From: Rattus norvegicus
Lineage: Eukaryota > Chordata > Mammalia > Rodentia > Muridae
DNA: 64,000 nucleotides
Assembly: GCF_036323735.1 (NCBI RefSeq)
Contig: NC_086019.1
Span: 239,153,102-239,217,101, forward strand
Direction of reading: 5' to 3'
Of this stretch, positions 59,201 through 64,000 are shown piece after piece. The position numbers and the translations under genes were made by a program. The stretch's first letter is position 1. Each line of letters starts with the position of its first letter. The notes beneath the pieces are model-generated. The model saw nothing but the letters and a program-made list of their open reading frames with translations, searched no databases and was not told where the DNA came from.

Positions 59201-60890
59201 TTCCCCAACACTTTTCTCCATTCCTGAAGTAACCGTGCTTAGCAGTTTGATATCCACCTTTCCAGATATCTCTGGATATAGATATATGTGGGTTTGTGTT
59301 TATTTATGTATGGGTTTAGATATTTACAACAGATACACTTTATCCCATAATAAATTTCAGAAACAGACTATAGGGTTTGGATCCCTCCACATGAGTACAT
59401 GTAATCCTACTCTAATCTCTTTAAAGGCTCAATGGAGTTTGTACAAATGTGTCAAATTTAATAATTTCTGAGAAAATAGATCTTGCTATATTTTGCTATT
59501 TCTACAGTGGCATAACTGTTATCTTTATAGAAAATGGTTGTGCGTAGGCAGGTATGTAATGTTTTCCAATTTTTCAAATACTATAGGCAGAAATTATTTT
59601 AGATTTCAGATGGTCTTTCAGAAGCAACATTTCTTAAAGATATTAATTAATGGTTTAGGGCATATGGCTCTAGACCTTAGTTAGCTGTGTGCTGTGTAAA
59701 TTATAAACACACCTCTGTTAGAATGATAGCTTCCTCGTATTTATATGAAAGTAAAATAAAATTAATTAAACAGAAATTAGCACGCCGCATTGTAAAGTCT
59801 CCCCTAATTCCAGATTTCTTTTATAGACAAAAAAATAGGGTATTCGGAGCAGAGTGAGTGTGGTGTTTCTAATGGTTGTGAGTTGAGTCTTTCCCATAGG
59901 CTTCTACAGTGTCCTGAATCACACTTCACTGACATCATGATCACTTACCAGTAAATGACCTTGTGGAAAGCCTTTGAACACTGTGCTTCTGCCATCTTTG
60001 AACTAAGGAAGACAGTACTGAACTTTGAAGGGTGTGTCACAGACACACCATCACGTTCTTGTGACGTTGGCTATCTGCATGACCCGAGTTTCCTTCTCTT
60101 CCCAGCAGACATGGATGCATAGGAAGGACACAGGATCAGGCACTCCATGGAATCACACTAACCCAGATTAGAAGGTGGGAGGGAAAATGGAGCAGCGAAC
60201 ACTCCCAGGGTGAAATTTGACCAATGGGAATAGGATGGGAAATTGTGACTTCTCTCCCACCCATGGATCATTGCACAGTATTGTTTCTTCTCCATAACAG
60301 AGACTGGGGAAAGACTTCAGCACCCATCTCTCCTCTCCAAGGCTGCATGCAGTAGTTCCCTGTTCATCCTCTTGCTCTAGCTGCAATTGCATTTTCTTAC
60401 TTCCTTACCTTGTTTTGGACCTCCACGATACAAGCGTATTTTGAAGTAAATGAGTTAAATATATGTGTACAAGATGACTAATATCAAGTCAGTTTAGTAA
60501 CATGTTACCTTGGATAGAATATTATCGTTTCTATTTCTTACCTTTTATATTTTTATATCTCCTTACCAAGATGTCATTCTTATCTTTAAATTTCTTATAA
60601 TCTATGAATTAAAAACATAATTCATAACTATTTGTAATAAATCAGATCATAAGCATCTTTCTGGCAAATAAAAGCTTACATTGGTTATACAAAATTCTAA
60701 ACCTAGACACACAAAGGATGCTTACACTCTTGGAAGCTAGTCACATCACTCTCTCAAGTTTGTTAATGGTGTTGCTGACATTCTATCTACAGGTGCTGTG
60801 GAACGGGTGAAGAAGATCCGAGACTATGCTTTTGTGCATTTCAGTAACCGAGAAGATGCAGTTGAAGCCATGAAGGCTTTGAATGGCAAG
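22792..60890 (+). CDS. A1cf: A1cf, APOBEC1 complementation factor (5' coding part, six exons, runs off the window)
   Basis: The CDS joins 22792-22890, 38678-38812, 44336-44466, 51612-51850, 54350-54514 and 60793-60890. Together they give 867 nt, 289 codons, in frame without a stop. The conceptual protein begins MESNHKSGDGLSGTQKEAAL and contains three RRM domains. RRM1 (about residues 56-134) has RNP2 IFIGKL and RNP1 RGYAFVTF. RRM2 (about 136-218) has LFVGGI and RGFAFVEY. RRM3 (from about 231) has LYVRNL and DYAFVHF, and is cut off after ALNGK. This matches A1CF/ACF of mammals as I recall it. The full protein is roughly 590 residues, so about half is present. Known role: nuclear-cytoplasmic RNA-binding partner of APOBEC1 in apoB mRNA C-to-U editing, and a hepatic splicing regulator. 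RBM46 and RBM47 are close paralogues, but the N-terminus and the RRM linkers fit A1CF. All introns are GT-AG. Confidence 0.97.
25111..25180. repeat. (TG)n-(TA/CA)n compound microsatellite
   Basis: TGTGTGTGTG followed by mixed TATA, TACA and CATA units. Confidence 0.9.
25891..25911. repeat. (AT)n microsatellite
   Basis: About ten AT units. Confidence 0.9.
26765..27110. repeat. Purine-rich, repeat-like block of unknown family
   Basis: A/G-dominated text (GAGAGGAGAGAGGGAGGGAG at about 26924-26943) is followed by GGACCGGCATAGCCAAAATG and GCAGCCCAGCCCAGGTGGGA. The style is that of an LTR or L1 5' UTR, but I cannot name the family. Confidence 0.35.
27738..27785. repeat. TATA/TACA-rich low-complexity tract
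   Basis: Imperfect TA and CATA units ending in TGTGTG. Confidence 0.85.
28288..28583 (-). mobile_element. URR1-like rodent DNA-transposon relic
   Basis: TTGCTTTGATAAACACCATG, GGCCAAAAGCAACTTGGAG, GGAAGGGTTTATTTCATC and GTCAAGAAAATGCCC are the complement of the family seen at 19480-19842. The family name is from memory. Confidence 0.65.
29003..29235 (+). mobile_element. B3/B2-type SINE
   Basis: GGGAGCTGGCGAGATGGTGG, TCAGTGGTTAAGAG, TTGATTTCTAGCACCCAAAC and ATTTCTGGCCTCTGGG with a CACA-rich tail. Confidence 0.88.
30814..30870. repeat. (CA)n-(TA)n microsatellite
   Basis: About 18 CA units followed by TATA/CATA units. Confidence 0.96.
33047..33155 (+). mobile_element. B1-like SINE with internal deletion
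   Basis: CAGGTATGGTGGTACACACC, TATCCCAGTATTCAGAAGG, AGCCTGGACTACC and CTGTGTCTCACTAAATG. The middle of B1 is missing. Confidence 0.82.
34259..34280. repeat. (GTT)n short tract
   Basis: Seven TGT/GTT units next to a poly-T run, at the tail side of the reversed L1 fragment. Confidence 0.85.
34325..34500 (-). mobile_element. L1 3' UTR fragment, reverse orientation
   Basis: TTACATTTCAAATATTATCC followed by C-rich text, TTCTATGAGGGTGCTCCC and GGCATTCCCCTACCCTGGGG match the complement of an old rodent L1 tail. Only the terminal part is present. Confidence 0.85.
34649..34765. repeat. 117-nt pure polypyrimidine tract with (TTC)n core
   Basis: No purine occurs from 34649 to 34765. It starts as (TC)n, then mixed TTC/TTTTTC, with about 15 uninterrupted CTT units at 34701-34746. 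Poly-S, poly-F and poly-R frames are artefacts. Confidence 0.97.
34795..34827. repeat. (TA)n microsatellite
   Basis: AT-alternating tract with one G interruption, 30 nt after the polypyrimidine block. Confidence 0.93.
35801..35825. repeat. (CTG)8 trinucleotide run
   Basis: Eight perfect CTG units plus a final C, on the A1cf sense strand. Confidence 0.96.
37985..38135 (+). mobile_element. MIR relic
   Basis: CTGTACATGAGAAAACCAAG, GCTGAGAGACCAAG, GAGTCCCACAGCTAGTGAAT and a TTCAAGCAGTGCTG end are a recognisable MIR 3' half. Confidence 0.85.
38678..38812 (+). CDS. A1cf: A1cf coding exon 2, residues 34-78 (start of RRM1)
   Basis: This 135-nt exon follows a pyrimidine-rich acceptor ending CACACAG and is followed by a GTGAGT donor. 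It encodes ENGQRKYGGPPPGW through PLCEK. It holds the RNP2 strand IFIGKL of RRM1 and the helix FEDELIPLCEK. Both boundaries are phase 0, so skipping it would delete 45 residues in frame and remove half of RRM1. A (TG)n tract begins 116 nt downstream of the donor. Confidence 0.97.
38929..38989 (+). repeat. (TG)30 microsatellite near the 5' end of the intron
   Basis: About 30 uninterrupted TG units starting 116 nt after the exon 2 donor. It reads UG in the A1cf transcript. Confidence 0.97.
38990..39275 (-). mobile_element. B4-type SINE
   Basis: GTGTGGAAGCCAGAAGACGG, GTCGGGGTCTCTTAGTGTTC, GAAGCCCTGGGATTACAG and GGCAAGCACTTTGCCC follow a reverse-complement B1 then ID order, with the TG tract as its tail. 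Confidence 0.85.
40075..40511 (+). mobile_element. Older L1 (Lx-type) 3' UTR tail
   Basis: This stretch has typical rodent L1 3' UTR text: a GAGAGACTCTGCCAG-like start, AAACCACTGAACTGAGAATG, the G-rich block near 40390-40470, and a terminal ATTTGAAATGTCAATAAA. It is truncated at its 5' end and diverged. Its A-rich tail is the insertion target of the next L1. Confidence 0.85.
40526..41992 (+). mobile_element. 5'-truncated rat-type L1: end of ORF2 plus 3' UTR
   Basis: From 40526 to 41283 this encodes the C-terminal part of L1 ORF2, including motifs such as RCWRGCGERGTLLHCWWDC and KMWHIYTMEYYSAIK, up to a TAG. The 3' UTR follows, with GAACACCCATAAGGAGGGGG-like G-rich text and an AATAAAAATAAA tail. 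A 14-bp direct repeat AATAAAAAATATAT sits at 40512-40525 and 41993-42006. Reverse transcriptase and endonuclease domains are absent, so it is not mobile. The coding part is unusually free of stops, which implies a fairly recent insertion. Confidence 0.92.
42343..42413. repeat. (CA)n followed by (GA)n
   Basis: About 15 CA units, then GGGGTGGGGAG and GA dimers with one interruption. Confidence 0.94.
43240..43420. repeat. Unclassified repeat-like patch ending in (AAAT)n
   Basis: GATCTGGTGCTGTTTTTTC, ACTGACCCCCAAGATCTGG and TTAGCAGATCTTCACTTAC lead into AAATAAATAAATAAATTT and an A-rich end. The arrangement suggests a retrotransposed element, but I cannot name it. Confidence 0.35.
44159..44278 (+). 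repeat. (TG)n tract just upstream of A1cf exon 3
   Basis: 120 nt of TG dimers with a few GA, CT and TA interruptions, ending 57 nt before the acceptor junction at 44336. It reads UG in the transcript. Confidence 0.97.
44336..44466 (+). CDS. A1cf: A1cf coding exon 3, residues 79-122 (RRM1 RNP1)
   Basis: This 131-nt exon has acceptor TGCAG and donor GTAAGT. It encodes IGKIYEMRMMMDFNGNNRGY and continues AFVTFSNKQEAKNAIKQ. It supplies the RNP1 motif RGYAFVTF of RRM1. It starts in phase 0 and ends in phase 2, so skipping would shift the frame. A (TG)-rich tract of about 120 nt ends 57 nt before the acceptor, which is close enough to overlap splice-signal recognition. Confidence 0.97.
45755..45993 (-). 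mobile_element. B3-type SINE
   Basis: TAATCCAGAAGAGGGCACC, GGTGGTTTTGAGCTGCCC, GGGAACCAAATTGGGTCC and CTTCAACCACTGACCCATC, ending CAGCCCCA, with a TG-rich head. Confidence 0.92.
46005..46105 (-). mobile_element. Possible MIR fragment
   Basis: TATAAAGTGGAGAGTATATC, GTTTGATTGTAAAGATAAG and TGATGTTTAGGACATAGTAG resemble the reverse MIR tail. Diverged. Confidence 0.5.
46672..46900 (+). mobile_element. B3-type SINE
   Basis: AGGGGCTGGAGAAATAGTTC, AGTGGTTAGGAGCC, GGTTCAGTTCCC, ATTCCAGGGGCTCTGACC and a CA-rich tail. Confidence 0.93.
48018..48230 (+). mobile_element. B4-type composite SINE (ID + B1)
   Basis: GGGGCTAGAGGTGCAATG, GCCTAGCATGCACAAAGCC, GGGTTTTAATCC, then a B1-like half with CTTGAGAGAGGGAGAG, GGGAGTTCAAGGCCATAGC and TTGAGACATGAGA. 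Confidence 0.8.
49945..50130 (+). mobile_element. B2/B3-type SINE
   Basis: GTGGTCTGGAGAGATGGCTT, TTGCTGCTCTTACAGATG, TTGGTCCCCAGCACCCACAG, CATACACATAAAAAGAGG. Confidence 0.9.
50440..50590 (-). mobile_element. MIR relic
   Basis: TTACACAAGTCACTTAATTTC, GTTCATTGTCTAGAAAATAG and AATAACACCTAATTTGC are the reverse-complement MIR core. Confidence 0.75.
50630..50781 (-). mobile_element. RSINE1/B4-type SINE
   Basis: TGTGTGTCACATACACC, GGTGGTCAAAGGACAACTTG, TGTGGGAATTCGGTC and CTTTACCCACTGAGCC match a reverse-complement RSINE1/B4. Confidence 0.75.
50806..51122 (+). mobile_element. URR1-like rodent DNA transposon copy
   Basis: GGTGGTTTGTATATGCTTGG, AGGAGGTGTGGCCTTGTTGG, CCTGTAAGCCAGCCCCG and GGTCATGGTGTCTGTTCAC, ending CCCTAACTAAGA. 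It is well preserved compared with the other copies. The family name is from memory. Confidence 0.75.
51612..51850 (+). CDS. A1cf: A1cf coding exon 4, residues 122-201 (RRM2)
   Basis: This 239-nt exon has acceptor TTTAG and donor GTAAGC. It encodes NGRLLGVCASVDNCRLFVGG and the rest of RRM2, including RNP2 LFVGGI and RNP1 RGFAFVEY. It ends at AAAMARRRLLPG, with the Gly codon split across the intron (phase 1). This is the largest coding exon in the window and carries nearly all of RRM2. Confidence 0.97.
52435..52607 (+). mobile_element. Near-complete short hAT-Charlie element (RCHARR1-like)
   Basis: It starts CAGTGGTTCTCAAC and ends GTTGAGAACCAGTG, which are inverted copies with one mismatch. 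The flanking 8-mers are ATCTAGAC and ATCTAGTG (6 of 8 match), fitting an 8-bp hAT duplication of the nTCTAGnn type. The interior GTGGTGACCCC and TACTTCATAACTGTAATTTT match RCHARR1 as I recall it. No transposase, so non-autonomous. Confidence 0.88.
52747..52822 (-). mobile_element. Possible diverged ID-like SINE piece
   Basis: GTTGACTGAACAGAGGGTC, TTGAGCAACTTAGGCCAGC and GGTTCTAGCTCTGC weakly resemble reversed ID. Confidence 0.35.
53100..53172 (-). mobile_element. B1 fragment
   Basis: CTGCCTGACCTCAAACTTGA, GCTCCTCTGCCCTCTGCCCC, TCGAGTACCACTATGCCC. The central ATTAAAGG segment is lost. Confidence 0.65.
54350..54514 (+). CDS. A1cf: A1cf coding exon 5, residues 202-256 (RRM2-RRM3 linker, RRM3 RNP2)
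   Basis: This 165-nt exon has acceptor TCAACAG and donor GTGGGC. It encodes RIQLWGHPIAVDWAEP, then an acidic linker EVEVDEDTMSS, then the RRM3 RNP2 strand ILYVRNLML. It ends at FNSIKPG with the last Gly codon split. Both ends are phase 1, so skipping would be in frame. The donor (CAG|GTGGGC) is weaker than those of the neighbouring exons. Confidence 0.97.
54880..55025 (+). mobile_element. Possible ancient mammalian DNA-transposon relic
   Basis: GATTGCAGGGTATTGAACAAC, ATGCCTACCCCTGCCAAC and GACAACCATAAGCATCTCC followed by TGACATTTTC are in the order of an old mammalian MER-type hAT element, with high divergence. I cannot give the subfamily. Confidence 0.45.
55500..55612 (+). mobile_element. 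MIR relic
   Basis: CCTATAATGTGAAAAACAGAG, AGAGTAGTTAAATCG, TCACACAGCTAGCAGCTGGC and CCCCAGATTTAACAACC fit the MIR 3' half. Confidence 0.78.
56076..56426 (+). mobile_element. Short L1 3' UTR insertion with target-site duplication
   Basis: The sequence is nearly identical to the 3' UTR of the L1 at 41628-41940 (GGAATCAGAGAAAGAACTGG onward, through the G-rich block). It ends in an A-rich tail that differs from the usual end. A 14-bp duplication AAGAAAATAATGAA flanks it at 56062-56075 and 56427-56440. Confidence 0.92.
58429..58950 (-). mobile_element. L1 3' UTR, reverse orientation
   Basis: It begins with a poly-T run and TTATTAACTTGGGTATTTCTT, the complement of the L1 tail seen at 41960-41990. 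It continues as the reverse complement of the same 3' UTR to about 58950. I could not find a convincing target-site duplication. Confidence 0.9.
58968..59175 (+). mobile_element. B3-type SINE
   Basis: GGGGCTGGAAAAGCTTGCAC, CAATTCAGTTACTAGCATCC, CAGCTGGCTCACAAATGCC, TTTTGGCCTCCACAGGCC and a CACA-rich tail. Confidence 0.88.
60793..60890 (+). CDS. A1cf: A1cf coding exon 6, residues 257-289 (RRM3 RNP1)
   Basis: This 98-nt exon has acceptor CTACAG and donor GTAATG. It encodes AVERVKKIRDYAFVHFSNRE and then DAVEAMKALNGK. DYAFVHF is the RNP1 motif of RRM3. It starts in phase 1 and ends in phase 0. The next expected exon, starting around VLDGSPIEVTLAKP, was not found before position 64000. Confidence 0.97.
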
Positions 60891-61177
60891 GTAATGTAAG
60901 AGAGAAGAAAATGCACACGAATTCCATCCAAGCTCGATGTGGGCGTGCTCTACCAAAGCGTAATCTCTGGAGTCCATCTTAGCCCAGCTCTTTCCCCATC
61001 ACTGACCCAGAACCTGCAGTCCTTTGGGGATGTACAATAGAGAAATGGCAGAAAAAGATACAGAGAACGAGGAGGTGGCTAGGTAGCTAATCCCAACTCT
61101 TCTTTTTATGACTTGAACAAGTTGCTGACTTCAATTTTTGTGTGAAGAAGGGATTAAAGTATTCCAGATGTTTCCCC

Positions 61178-61500
61178 AGTCCTTGCTGGTGTTCTGTTGC
61201 TGTGAAGAAGCACCATGACCAAGGCAACTTTTATAAAAGGAATCATTTAATTAGGGTCTCGTTTACAGTTTCAGAGGTGAGCCCATTATCATCATGACAG
61301 AAAATATGCAGTGGCAGGCAGGCAGAGTATCTGACAGCTTCACATCCCAGTCTGCAGGCATCTGGCAGAGAGAGACAGTTGGCCTGGTATGGGCTTTAAA
61401 TCCCAGGGACACACCTATTCCAACAAGGCCACACCTCCTAATTTTTCCAAACAGGTCATCAACTGGGAACTAAACATGCAAACCTCATTCAAAGCACTAA
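61178..61500 (-). mobile_element. URR1-like rodent DNA transposon copy
   Basis: TTGCTGTGAAGAAGCACCATG, CCAAGGCAACTTTTATAAAA, CATTATCATCATGACAG and ACAAGGCCACACCTCCTAAT are the reverse complement of the family seen at 50806-51122. Confidence 0.7.
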
Positions 61501-62374
61501 ATCTTCTAAGTTCTAATTATTTCTAATCATTGCACTTTATAATACAGTAATTTAAGGAACAATAGCCAGAAAATGTCAAGATAGCTGTCATTCTGATCTC
61601 AGTATTTGATCTTTCCAACATGGAGGCTTAGAATTCCTTTCCTTGCCAAGAGTGGAGCCTGAGGTAAAATCAACTTCTGTATCCCTACTATATATTTGCC
61701 TACAAAAACTTTTATAGTATTTGGCTCAATCAAATAAATACCAAAACCCATCTATGGACCATTAATCTGTTAGTAATGTCCAGGATGGAAAATTAATCAA
61801 AGCAAACATGCTTGTTAAGGAGTTAAGAGTCTAGAGAACTAGGGGCCACAAACACCTCTGCAAGGTAGCCAGCTCAATGTTATTAGAAGACATTTAAAAG
61901 TAAGACGTTCAAGTGAAGAAGTGGGTCACCAACATTCAGAAAACCACCCTGGATGAGAAGATACTATGCAAAAGAACCTATGGAAGTTGGATATACTTTC
62001 AAAGGGTAATCATGGCCAGGGGAGTCTGTCTTAAAGGCAGAATTTGAAATATCAAGAGAAAATCTGAGAACAGCAAATTGGGGCAGAGCGCAGTACACAG
62101 GAGACTTGCTCTGTCCGTTGAGTCTTCTAACAGTTCAGGTTCCAGTAGAAGATGAGTAGAAAGAAATTCACTCCACAGTTGTGAGAAAAGGGGATTTAAA
62201 ACCACAATGTCAGAAGCTAGCACTCACAGATTTCTGGCAGTAAAGGCACAAGGAAGGAGCAGATGAGAAATGCCCTAGCAAGCTCATCTAAACACAGCTG
62301 CAAGCTCCTTTAACTCTCCATCCATGCCCCATTGGTCCCAAGAAAGCATCTCTTCCTTTTTTTGTCTTTGATGT

Positions 62375-62705
62375 CATATTTTTGGATTATTAATCACTCC
62401 ATTTATTTACATCTCAAATGATATGCTACTTCCCAGTTACCCCTGCACATCCGCCCTCTCCTCCCTCCCCTTTGCCTGTATGAGGGTGTTCTTCCACTCA
62501 CACCATGTTTCACCCCACCACTCCAGCATCTCCCTATGCTGAGACATCAAAGGATCAAGGGCCTCCCCTCCCACTGATGTCAGACAAGGCCGTCCTCTGC
62601 TGCATAGGTATCTGGAGCCATGGGTCCTTCGCTGTACACCCAATTGGCTGGAATTGTCTCTGCCAGCAATCCTTGGTCTCTCAGGCAGTCCTCAATTAGG
62701 TCCTC
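62375..62705 (-). mobile_element. L1 3' UTR fragment, reverse orientation
   Basis: TTTACATCTCAAATGATATG, CTGTATGAGGGTGTTC, CAAGGGCCTCCCCTCCCACTG and GGAGCCATGGGTCC are diverged complements of an Lx-type L1 3' UTR. Confidence 0.85.
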
Positions 62706-63218
62706 CTGCAAGAGAGACTTTCGTGGTTGCTCAGCCTCTGGCATTTACATAAAGGTGCCATCACCACTCCTCCTACAGGAGCTGAAGAATTAGTAGAAAA
62801 CCAAAATGAGAGCTAGCTGTGGAGAGCAGACCCCTTGGAAAAGAACACTGACCTACCCTAAGGCTGCTGGGTCTTCTCTGAAAGCTCTTTGGTCAAAGAA
62901 TACAGTGGGTCCAAGAAGACATCTCAGGGAGGAAGCCAGGAACAAAAACACTCTATATTCACTGTCTCATCCTGTCCTCATATCCAAGGTTCTTTGTTGG
63001 CCAAACTCAATGACAAAGCAGAGGGCCCAGGAGCCCGAAGAGGAACTTATATAGAATAATCACCGGAATAGACTGCAGACTATTGGTGGGAACTGGATCT
63101 GAAGGAAGGTCTTAGCACAGATTCCTCCAAACGTGGGGAAGCCTAGGGCACGTGCAGCCTCAGGGACCTTCACCATTCTTAAGTCTTATAGGGAAGAATG
63201 AGGTCACTCTGAAGTCTT

Positions 63219-63980
63219 AAAAAAATTATAAAGTGGCGCAAGTCCTCCGAAGAGACTGTGTGCCCGCAGGTACCTGTGTTTTCCAATAAACCCTCTTGCT
63301 GATTGCATCCGAGTGGACTCGGCTCGGTCATTGGGCGCTTGGGACTCCTCCTGAGGGAAAGGTCCTCTCCGGGGGTCTTTCATTGTGGGGGCTCGCCCCG
63401 GGATTTGGAGACCCTCCGCCCAGAGATCACCGACCACCCACCGGGAGGTAAGCCGGCCGGCGTTTGTCTTGTCTGTTGTGTCTTGTCCTGTGAACGATCG
63501 ATCAATAGGCTCAGATCTGGGGACTATCTGGGCGGGCCAGAGAAGGAGCTGACGAGCTCGGACTTCTCCCCCGCAGCCCTGGAAGACGTTCCAAGGGTGG
63601 TTGGAGGAGAGGGAGATCCGGATCCGTGGCACCTCCGTCCGTTTTCGGAGGGATCCGCACCCTTGATGACTCCGTCTGAATTTTTGGTTTCAGTTTGGTA
63701 CCGAAGCCGCGCGGCGCGTCTGCTTGTTACTTGTTTGACTGTTGGAATTGTTTGTCTTCTTTGTGACCTGACTGTGGTTTTCTGGACGTGTTGTGTCTGT
63801 TAGTGTCTTTTTGACTTTTGTTTCGTGTTTGAATTTGGACTGACGACTGTGTTTAAAATCTTGGACCGATGACTGTGTTTGAAATCATGAAACTGTTTGC
63901 TTTGTTCGTCGAAGAGTTTTACTTGGTCCCCTAAAAAAAAAAAAAAATAAATAAAAAATAAAAGAAAAAAATTATAAAGT
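63219..63980 (+). repeat. 16-bp target-site duplication flanking the ERV retrocopy
   Basis: AAAAAAATTATAAAGT occurs at 63219-63234 and again at 63965-63980, immediately outside the insert. The upstream junction reads TCTT/AAAAAAA, which suits the LINE-1 endonuclease preference TT/AAAA. Retroviral integrase would give a 4-6 bp duplication and LTRs at both ends, neither of which is present. Confidence 0.88.
63235..63964 (+). mobile_element. Retrocopy of a gammaretrovirus-like (ERV1/VL30-type) RNA: R-U5-PBS-leader
   Basis: The insert opens at what corresponds to the R cap site of murine gammaretroviral/VL30 LTRs (GCGCAAGTCCTCCGA), with no U3 before it. An AATAAA lies at 63285-63290 in R. U5 ends in TTTCA at about 63382. 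A primer-binding site resembling the tRNA-Pro type starts at 63386 (TGGGGGCTCG), with a C change and an extra C. A leader follows with the usual GGGAG|GTAAGC splice donor (GT at 63448), unspliced, and a packaging-region-like stretch around 63665-63720. It then runs into an A-rich tail from about 63933. No gag, pol or env is seen. The 166-codon open frame at 63303-63803 overlaps R-U5 and leader and looks fortuitous. The exact family name is not certain. Confidence 0.85.
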
Positions 63981-64000
63981 AAAATCAATTGATATTTAAA

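Larger units (their letters stand above)
54515..60792 (+). other. A1cf: A1cf intron (6.3 kb)
   Basis: GT-AG intron in phase 1, interrupting RRM3. It contains a possible ancient repeat at about 54880-55025, a MIR at 55500-55612, an L1 tail with a target-site duplication at 56076-56426, a reversed L1 3' UTR at 58429-58950 and a B3-like SINE at 58968-59175. Nothing identifiable is seen in 56445-58425 or 59180-60790. Confidence 0.92.
60891..64000 (+). other. A1cf: Start of the next A1cf intron (runs off the window)
   Basis: The donor GTAATG follows residue 289. The intron holds a URR1-like copy, an L1 3' UTR piece and the retroviral RNA retrocopy at 63235-63964. No exon matching the expected continuation of RRM3 is present. 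Nothing is recognised in 61505-62370 or 62710-63215. Confidence 0.85.

Noticed and set aside
22792..60890. Identity as RBM46 or RBM47 instead of A1CF
   Set aside because: These paralogues share the three-RRM plan, but the MESNHKSGDG start, the KYGGPPPGW block and the RRM linkers match A1CF as I know it.
63303..63803. 166-codon open frame over the retroviral R-U5 and leader
   Set aside because: It overlaps non-coding LTR, primer-binding and packaging sequence, and does not resemble gag or a glyco-gag N-terminus. Taken as chance openness of GC-rich leader DNA.
1..64000. CRISPR arrays, tRNA genes or prokaryotic operons
   Set aside because: Direct repeats here are microsatellites or dispersed SINE/L1 copies. 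tRNA-like boxes belong to ID, B2 and B4 SINEs. Gene structure and repeats are those of a rodent genome.

Overview
This is a rodent nuclear genome window, most likely rat (Rattus norvegicus). Two young ID SINEs with intact target-site duplications, several rat-type L1 3' UTR tails, and B1, B2, B3 and B4 SINEs point that way. Intact exons of one gene, A1cf (APOBEC1 complementation factor), lie on the + strand. No other protein-coding gene, tRNA, rRNA, CRISPR array or prokaryotic system is visible.

Layout. Positions 1-22746 are upstream of the A1cf start-codon exon, either 5' flank or introns between 5' UTR exons. I could not place any 5' UTR exon or promoter there. That stretch is ordinary mammalian non-coding DNA with SINEs, an old L1 tail, MIR relics and microsatellites. 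The coding part starts with ATG at 22792 and continues through six exons (22792-22890, 38678-38812, 44336-44466, 51612-51850, 54350-54514, 60793-60890). They join in frame to 867 nt, or 289 codons, and cover the N-terminus, RRM1, RRM2 and most of RRM3. The rest of the gene (end of RRM3, the C-terminal half and the 3' UTR) lies beyond 64000. All splice sites are GT-AG.

The introns hold most of the interest. Intron 38813-44335 has a long (TG)n tract near each end, 116 nt after its donor and 57 nt before its acceptor. It also contains two nested L1 tails whose junction makes a chimeric 270-codon open frame. Intron 22891-38677 carries a 117-nt polypyrimidine tract with a TTC/GAA core and a CTG8 run. 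Intron 51851-54349 holds a near-complete hAT-Charlie transposon. At the right edge (63235-63964) is a cap-to-leader copy of a gammaretrovirus-like RNA. It has a 3' A-rich tail and a perfect 16-bp target-site duplication, so it looks like a LINE-1-mediated retrocopy of an ERV transcript rather than a normal provirus.

A1CF binds RNA and partners APOBEC1 in apolipoprotein B mRNA C-to-U editing; it is also linked to splicing control in liver. I found no evidence of a wholly new biological system. The best leads are the ERV RNA retrocopy and the TG-bracketed intron.
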